From Dipetalonema caudispina (lineage: Eukaryota > Nematoda > Chromadorea > Rhabditida > Onchocercidae): a stretch of 64,000 nt of DNA. The number at the start of each line of letters is the position of its first letter. The first letter of the stretch is position 1. Shown here piece by piece: positions 56,199-64,000 of this stretch. A program made the position numbers and the translations under genes. The DNA lies in contig JABVXV010000259.1 of the NCBI GenBank assembly GCA_013365325.1, positions 1 through 64,000 of the forward strand, in the 5' to 3' direction. The notes under the pieces were generated by a model. It did no database searches. It had not been told where the DNA came from and saw nothing but the letters and a program-made list of their open reading frames with translations.

Positions 56199-58696
56199 CT
56201 GCAATATTTAAAGAAAATTCTTACCATTTAAATTTTGCCAAATTTTTGAACCATCTCACTTCTCCAAAATTTTAAACTAACAAATAGCCTAAACAAAAAG
56301 AATAAAAGAATGCATTATTTTTACATCCTTTCAAATGTCAGAAAAGTACATAAAAGCTTTAAGTATTTGACATTATATGAAAGATAGCCTTATCAGAATG
56401 GAAATACTGTTATCAGCATTAGTTAAGTCATTCGGCAGAATCAATGATAAATTTTTCTGCTAGTAATGAATCATTTCAATGAGTACGTAACGAAGAATGT
56501 AAGTATAACAAACATATATTTTCGAAAATTTCTCAACAATTTTGTTTTTAATCAAATTTACCGAATATTGCCATATCTTGCCAAAACACATATAGCTATT
56601 ATATATAGCTAACAATGCTTCCTTTTATTTTTCTCTTTTAATAATAATGATAAACAATGAAGAATTATGCAATTGACCTATCATTTATTTACTTTTTTTT
56701 ATGCTTTTTTATGCAAATATAGTCAATTTCCAACACTTTTAAATAAATTAATCATAATTGATAAGCATAATATTAACAGAATATGATAATCCTCATCATG
56801 ATGATAAAATTTGCATGAAATAATTGTTTCTGTATGTTTGTGTGGAGAAATAATCACTTTGAACAATTGAAAATATTTCATTTCATCTTGAAACAACAAC
56901 CATTATGATTCGATAAAATCTTGCCAGTAAAAAATTGAATTTTAGATAATATTTAATATAATTTTAAGCAACTTTTATACAATAACCTGAGTAAAAGATA
57001 AAAGACTACCATTCATAATGAATAATTATAGAAATTTTGAATTGATCAAATGACTGCAAGAGAACTAATCAGATGATTTGAAGAGATTTTTCAATCACTT
57101 ATGTTTGTGAAAGAAGTATAAATTCTGTTATTACATTTAACTTTTTATCATTCCATTCGTTTACTGATGTAATCAAATGACTCGTCATAAACGATTCATT
57201 TCATTCTTATAAATAAATAAAGTGATGGCAATCAGTAAGAATACAATCTAATGATTCATAAGTATATTTATATAACATAATCATATAATTGATATAAATG
57301 GTGAGAATTTGAAAGTAAAGGGAAGGAGAGAGTAAATTAAGAAATTTCTTGGATCAATGAGAAAATCAGAAATGTATTACTGAATTTGGGAAAACAAATG
57401 GATTAAATGTCAAGTATATCGGAAATAACTGCACGCGATTTATCTGAAAATTCGTTTGGGAAGAAATATGCCTAGGAGAAATAGTCCTAAAAGTTGAAGA
57501 CAAAATAATTGAATGCTTTTTATGCAAAATAAAATAAGACATCAACATGAAAATGATGTTCTTTGATATTTCATGTAAGTGAAATTTATTTGTATAAACC
57601 ATAAATTTGCATTAATTTTGAAATTTAAACAGAAAGACAAACAACGATAACAAATAAATTTCTTAAGCTGATAATAACATAATAAAAAGCGAAGATTGAT
57701 AAAGGATGATAGAGAAAAAGAAAGGGAAAAAAAGAAGGAAAAAGCCAATTATGGTATGAACGAGAAATACGTGGAATACGTGCAGAAAAAAACAGTGGAA
57801 ACTTTTATTAATAATGAAATTAGCAATAATGAAATAAAAAAGAAATGGTTCGTCAAAGATAACAATCGTTAAAATGATAACTGACAGAATTTAAAAAGAA
57901 TATCGTATTTGTGTTATTGCACATATGAAAGATTTACTTTTTCTTTTCTTTTTTTAATTTTAAAAAAACTGCAACATTTGCAAAGAAGCAGTATAGAATA
58001 TTTAAAATAGATCTTTTCCCAATTTGCCAATTTCGTGCTTTTTTTTTTCATAGTTTAACATAAAAGAGACTGCAAACAGATGATGGACAATCCTAAATGT
58101 TTACAGATAAAATTTTTAAGAATAAAAACTGGGAAAAACTATACATGCAAAAGTTTTTCACCACAAAGAAAAAACAACAAAAAGAAAGCAAGGAATGAAA
58201 GATAAGATTGTAGGAGGAAAAATTCGACTGCAAGGATTCAAATTTTTTTAAAAAAAAAAATTTTTTCTTTAGATTGTATGAAAGATAATAATCATACGGA
58301 GTTGATGATAATTCCGAACAAAATAAGAAAGGATTTGAAAATTATCCCAAACAAAATTTTTGTTTAGATCGATAAATTGATGCAAAGGAGCGATGAGGCG
58401 AATATCATACTATTGGGATGGTTGGTACCAGGGTATTATTTAGTATCAAAAGCCAATTCCACGGTAAATGGTTCATGGGATTGTAAACACTATTGGTTAA
58501 AGATCGTCACTGCAGATTAATTATGGAAAGCGGATGTAGGAACAAGTAACAATATAATACATAATTTTATAAATTAAAAAAAAAAATTACTGCTTCTTTT
58601 CACTCTTCTAACTTGTTCTTGTTACTCATATGAAAAATATAACATTTCATTTTCGAAAAAAAATCAAGCCAAAATAAAACCAAATTTGGAACATTT
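56199..58696. other. Intergenic or upstream intron, unassigned
   Basis: AT-rich, with no exon recognised. It should contain the 5' exons of the basic-protein gene if that gene is real, since transcription comes from this side on the minus strand. The short frames here did not join in phase with the visible exons. Confidence 0.4.
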
Positions 58697-61600
58697 TCAC
58701 TTTTTGATTTCATTCAATGGCATACGTTCATCTTTGTTCTTTTCAATCTTAATCAGAGGTTTAGCGGCTCCATCGACAGTCTCCTCTTCTCCAGGCATTC
58801 GATCGGGCATTGGTTTTCCTTTCGTTTCGGGAACGATCCACAGGAATGCAGTCACTTCGACCAACGCAAAAAGACACATCGTAAGATACGGAAGTGGAGC
58901 CCAAAATTCACCCTAAAATTGCAGGCTAATCTGATTATGAATGATTCAAAATAATGTCATTAAATGAGGTATATACCCTTTCTCTTCGAGGTAGATAAAT
59001 GAACTCTCGGTTATCACTTCTTATCATTAATGCATCACATTTATTATAGTCAGAAATGTAATCTTTCCAAGAAAAAAGTGATAAATTGAAAAGCGATACT
59101 TCAGTTTTTTGTTGCAGAATTTGAAATCATTTAAAAACAAAAATTAAACGTACAATAACAAAAATCTGTGGTGCAATGATGTTGCCAATACGATTAAATG
59201 TTTGAATAAAGCCAATTTCCTTATTACGTATGGCTGTTGGAAAGAGTTCCGATGGCGTAACCGCATTTAAGATGTAAATTTGACTGCACATTGCTGCTGC
59301 CGACAAAGCCGTAATACGGATAACCGTTTGTAAACTGAAACCTGAAATTTTCTTTGTTAATAACATTCGTCCGATTTGTACCTCAAAAACTTGCTATGAA
59401 ATATTCACTAATCGATAAAATGAAAATTATTTGTAACAATGAAAAGTTATTATTTAGAGATCTTATAGTTTTAATACTACATTTTAGTGAAGGTACAAGA
59501 CAATCAGTATCTACTACGAAAATATCATGAATCAGAAAAAGACAGGCATACCAAAGAGAGTGATGAAAAATACTAAGCCAAGACTAAAAGCGATGAAAAA
59601 CATCGAGAATCCATGCAGAAGACGTCGACCGGCCCAGATAAATTTAATGTCAATAACGGCGCAAATCAAATTGATCGCATAGCGCAAAGACCCAACAATA
59701 ATCGTGTTCAGATATATAGAGCCCGAAAGTTTTTCCATATTAAAGACCAATCCGTATGAGATAATGCTTGTAATCATCCTAGAAATGAAACCTATTAAGA
59801 CGTAGCATAGATTTTAGACATTTTTAATTCTTGGAATGGATCAGGTGATGAATCAGGGATATTTCTTGAATTCGTAATCCTTCTTAATACCTTGTAATCG
59901 AGAAGCAACAAAATCAATCAAGAAGAAGTAAATAAAACATATTTCTGTCTCCGAGGTTTAAAAGAAAAGTCTTTACAAAACGTACAAACTATAGGCGAAA
60001 AGGATACTGTATGAAGCAAAATTTTTGCTTGAGAATAGATGACAATATGTGTAATTCGTTTTCGGCCTTCCACTTGCCTAAAATTGAAATAAACTTCCGA
60101 TTTCTTTAAATTTCTCCCGGTAAAATTGCGTTTTTAAACTTTTTTCTACTGATGCAAAATTTAAAACAGAAAAGAAGAGATAACTTCACACCTCTTTTAG
60201 ACGCTCACGTTCCTCGTCCAGCAAGATATCTAACTCTTGGAGGCGTTCTGGAGTATTTTTTTTGTCCCATCTACCCATACCAACAAGTGCCTGACGAGCA
60301 TCATCAATTTTTCCTTTCTGAATTAACCATCGTGGGCTTTCATATGCAAATCTAAAGTGAAAAGTTAACAATAACAAAAACTATTGATATTAATAATAAT
60401 AAACAACATTAACAACTGGCTACTTTGGTTGATGATAATAACAATAAATGATATCAGTGATAATAAACAATAATAATGACAGTAATTAATAATAACAACC
60501 AACAGCAATAATAAATGAAATAATCAATAATAATTACTATTATTATTAGTAGTGGTAATATAAATAATAGAAAAATAAATAGTAAACATGTGTAAAAGTA
60601 ATAAGAAAAATAGGTGGATAAATGATAATGTGAATGAACTTAATTCTGGATAATTTCAAGAACCTTGCCTGTTATCCGCTTATCCGCCGAACTTAGAAAA
60701 AAATTACATCTGGTGAAAAATTGAAATCTCTTTTTTTTGTTTTTTAAAATCTTAATTAACTTACATTAATAGGATACCCGGCAAAATTGTTAACAAAGCA
60801 ACGACTCGAGACAGCAAACGCCATTCGCCAGTTAAGTAAGCCAAGCCGGTAAAAACGATGTAATTCGGGGAATAGGTAATAACAGTAACCATCCACATAC
60901 GATGTTTGGCAGGCAAATTTTCCATCATGAATACATAAGAAACGCTGCGAAGAAATAACCTTTTGTAGTTAATTTAGATCAAAAATTATATTTTCTGGAC
61001 TCTTAATTTATTTATATCCATTTTAGGATGCACAGTTTTAGCAAAGTTTACGAACAAATTGTTAATATTACTTCATTTCATTTGAATTTTTATTTTCCTT
61101 CTTCACTTCTAATTAAAAAGCTTCTAGTTCTCCTTTTTTTAATTTATTCAACGAATTCCTTTTCATGATGTTAGATTTAGACTTCTCATTTCAATAGTAA
61201 AAATGTTGCAGTAATAATACCGAAGCATGACTGAATACATTCAATCAATCTGAAATTTCTACTATTCGATTTAAGCTAGTCATTATTGGTCAAGGTCGCT
61301 TGACCATTTTGACAGATAGTTATAAAAATAAAAGTTCGCACTGCAACTGGATTTCATGTTAGATTTAGTGGATTATGAAAACTAACCTATGTTTTCCTCC
61401 TGTGAAGAACATCACGAAAAATCGCGCAATTGTAAAGGCGATCAAATTGTTTATGAATGTTGATGCCAAACCACTAATAATTAAGCCCATCGTTCCGAAC
61501 AAAAGAATCTGGAAATCAGCAAATAGTAGTCAGTTTGTCCTAATTCATTTAACTCATTTTTTTGCATGGAAGATTTGTAAATTATCCTAAATAAACCTAT

Positions 61601-62687
61601 TTTCGGTAATTCTCAACGAAATATCCTATATCAATTTACTGAGGTAAACAATCCTTTGACAATTTTGGAAAATTGTTAATGTTGAAATGTATGAGCGTGA
61701 ACTACAAATGCAAGAGAAATATTATCAAAAAGATAACCGTTCCCTATAGATTCTTTGGTAAAGAAACAGTTCCTTTTTCTTTTCAAGAAACTTATCCCTT
61801 AGTTTTAAATGATCACTTAGTGAAGCAATACATCAGTGGATTAAATTGGAAAGATTAAAATTAATATTCCAATCAATATGATTATCCATTATCAAGTATT
61901 CAGATAGCATAGTATGTCTCCTGATTGTGAATATAATTGCATTTCAGGAGACAATCCTCTAGCAAATAATTTCGAAGGTTAGCCAAATAAAATTATTTCG
62001 CTTAAATATAGAACGCTGCTATCATCGATGAATTGAATGCTTTCAATATGAAACAAAGAATAATTCACCGCTCTTCGACCGAACATATCAGATAGCTGTC
62101 CAAATGTCATCGCACCAAACATAATCCCAATCATTTGCAATGATATGCTCATTTTAACTGTGGTCGCCGAATCGCAAAAATAATGAAACTGAAATATTCA
62201 AATATTAACAACGTAAAACGAAAGAAAAATCCAAATTATCGGAAATGATATCCTATCTGGCCGATGGCGTAATTTGCGCATTGGCGACAAGTTGATAAAA
62301 TATTGAAGTGTTTCCCTAAATTGATGGTCTGGTTCTACCATGGATTAATAGATAAAAAAGGATAAAGTAGTGGAGTTGATTATTTAGTTATTAAATTTAA
62401 TATTTAATTCTTCTTAAATTGTTATTTCTTCCCAAATTCACTTCGCTAATTTTTTATGCATTGTTGTTTTGAAAATCTAGAATGTCTTCTGAAAGCACGG
62501 ATTATTATCTACATTTTATTACTATTATTACTTACTTCATAAGCAACTGATTCAAAATCTGCGCTTAAGATTGGATCTGAGCATTCTCCCGTTGAATTCA
62601 CATAACTATTGTATTCCGCACATTGCTGTTTTGGTGTCACACCCTTAAACATATGACCATTGCATCCTTCTACACGAGCTGCAGCAC
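58697..62687 (-). CDS. SLC22-type organic ion transporter (MFS), 5' incomplete
   Basis: Nine minus-strand exons, 62536-62687, 62069-62188, 61387-61508, 60765-60944, 60192-60351, 59977-60077, 59552-59778, 59154-59341 and 58697-58912, join in frame to about 487 residues. The gene encodes a plasma-membrane major-facilitator carrier of organic cations, anions or zwitterions. The first visible exon is the Cys-containing extracellular loop 1 typical of SLC22. Next comes the MFS signature GQLSDMFGRR between TM2 and TM3, then TM3-TM6. The cytoplasmic loop begins with the family mark YESPRWLIQKGK and ends LLDEERERLKE, followed by YTYCHLFSS before TM7. Then come SGSIYLNTI, YILNAVTPSELFPTAIRN (the conserved second-half loop) and a last helix ending FLWIVPETKGKPMPD. 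The N-terminus with TM1, roughly 60 residues, is not identified in 62688-64000 and may lie beyond the window. Substrate is not predictable. Confidence 0.92.
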
Positions 62688-64000
62688 CTAAAAAATCAAA
62701 TTTTAAAGTGATAATTTTGCTCAGGTAAACTATTTGCTCGGAAAACCGCTACTAAGCTAAAAAAGACTACATTCTTCTTTATTCTTAAAATAATTTTGAA
62801 GTACATAGGGTTTAAAACCATTATCTAATATGATAATGGAAGTCGAACTTCCTTCACCTTCACCTTTTATCACGTGAAACAAGGAATCATTTGTTTTAGT
62901 TAATTGATCATAAAACTTCTTCCATTCCTTATCTATTAAAACAAGCATGTAGTTTTTGCTATTGATAAATGCATCGAAGATTTTAAGATAAAGTTAACTT
63001 TAACACTTAATCTTTTTTAAGATTGAAACAAGATGTAAAGTAACATTTTCCTTTGGTTCAAATCTCATTTCATTCCTTCTGGGACCAAGATTTCTTTTTC
63101 TTTTATGAGTGAAAAATTCTTGAGCAAGAAGATAAGAAGCAATTAATCCAAGCATTTAATATTTGAAAGGTCTTCTTTGTATTTTAAATTATTTTATTAA
63201 CAGAAGTATTTTTATGCAATGATATGTGTACTGTATATGGACTTACAAGTAAAACTTCAGATCATCAGAAAAAAAATGTATTTATTATTATAGCAATCAA
63301 ATATAAACGTATATTTAAATGTTTATTAACTTCTCTATCAGTCAAAATGTATAAATTTCCCACTAGCTTACTGACAAAATTCATTAGTAATATTTTCGAT
63401 TTCATATTACTTTTTAAAACTAAATTAAAAGTAATATACAAATCTAGTAAAGTCATATTTACTCTAAAGTATTTATATTTTGCAAGTATGACAAATTCAT
63501 TAGTCAGCATAATTTTCGTTTCTTGGATAAACAGTCATTAATTCTACAAATTTAAAAATTATAAGAAAAAAAATACTAAGAGAAGTATGATATTTGATAA
63601 ACAAAAGGATTATCATAAGATGGCAAAGTCGTCCACGTTACCAATGGATTAGTCATCTCATGATAAGACGACTAAAATGCGAGAGACAGATCAATCCTAA
63701 AATAAACAAATAAACAAACAACACATACATTTGATGATAAGGACTAAGAACAAACTAACTACACGATACCTATCCGTATTTTTCACCCACCCTAATCGAA
63801 TTACTTATTTCATCGAGACAGATAGGATTGGTGATACACAAATAGATGCTATTTAAACAATGATTAAGCAGCTCACGATACGTCGATCCGATTCTTGGAA
63901 ATTTTATGTGTGAAAAAAAAAAAGAAAAGATGCCCATGAAAAACTGCACTGTTGTAATAGATAAGAATTTTCTTTTAACATCCCCATCGATTTGACTAAC
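62688..64000. other. 5' flank or first intron of the SLC22 gene
   Basis: The exon at 62687 needs an upstream exon ending in phase 1, so this stretch is probably intron. A 63-codon minus-strand frame at 62757-62948 (LVLIDKEWKKFYDQL start) has protein-like composition, but it matches nothing I know and does not resemble an SLC22 N-terminus. No other support was seen. Confidence 0.45.

Noticed and set aside
62757..62948. Candidate N-terminal exon for the SLC22 gene
   Set aside because: The frame lacks a transmembrane segment and does not resemble the SLC22 N-terminus, and no phase-1 donor joins it to 62687 convincingly.

Overview
The window is an AT-rich (about 70 percent A+T or more by eye) stretch of nuclear DNA from a eukaryote with spliceosomal introns. 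It is most likely a nematode, probably a spirurid or filarial-type worm. The reasons are a stand-alone peptidyl-amidating lyase, a 425-residue Arp3, a fast-evolving Ly6-type GPI protein, short exons with TTTCAG-type acceptors and large AT-rich introns. Species is not determinable from the sequence alone. Every gene was assembled by eye from splice sites, reading-frame continuity and family knowledge; open frames longer than about 60 codons are mostly single exons.

Layout. 1-5.6 kb: simple repeats and AT-rich DNA with no convincing gene. 5.6-19.2 kb (+): a three-exon gene for a secreted, GPI-anchored, three-finger (Ly6-like) protein with a 10-kb first intron. 21.1-22.5 kb (-): DCTN5, the dynactin p25 subunit, four exons, complete. 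24.9-28.4 kb (-): Arp3 of the Arp2/3 complex, ten exons, complete, with one GC-AG intron and one exon junction that fits only an AT-AG intron. 32.9-38.1 kb (+): a seven-exon peptidyl-alpha-hydroxyglycine alpha-amidating lyase (PAL). 38.1-44.6 kb: gene-free. 44.6-55.2 kb: a tandem segmental duplication carrying two LIV-1-type ZIP metal transporter genes (+), separated by a spacer built of three diverged repeats of about 450-480 bp. 55.0-56.2 kb (-): part of an unrecognised gene for a Lys/Arg-rich protein, whose terminal exon was also copied into the duplication. 58.7-62.7 kb (-): an SLC22-type (organic ion) major-facilitator transporter, nine exons visible, 5' end not found.

Relations. DCTN5 and Arp3 are co-oriented neighbours, both cytoskeletal. 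PAL belongs to neuropeptide C-terminal amidation. The two ZIP copies show mosaic divergence: their 3' thirds, including an intron and 3' UTR, are identical over about 700 bp, while 5' exons and introns have diverged and the His-rich loop has expanded from 39 to 139 residues. This is the signature of gene conversion. The most unusual observations are the AT-AG junction in Arp3, the ZIP mosaic with its His-repeat expansion, and a perfectly duplicated 92-bp orphan terminal exon inside otherwise diverged flanks.
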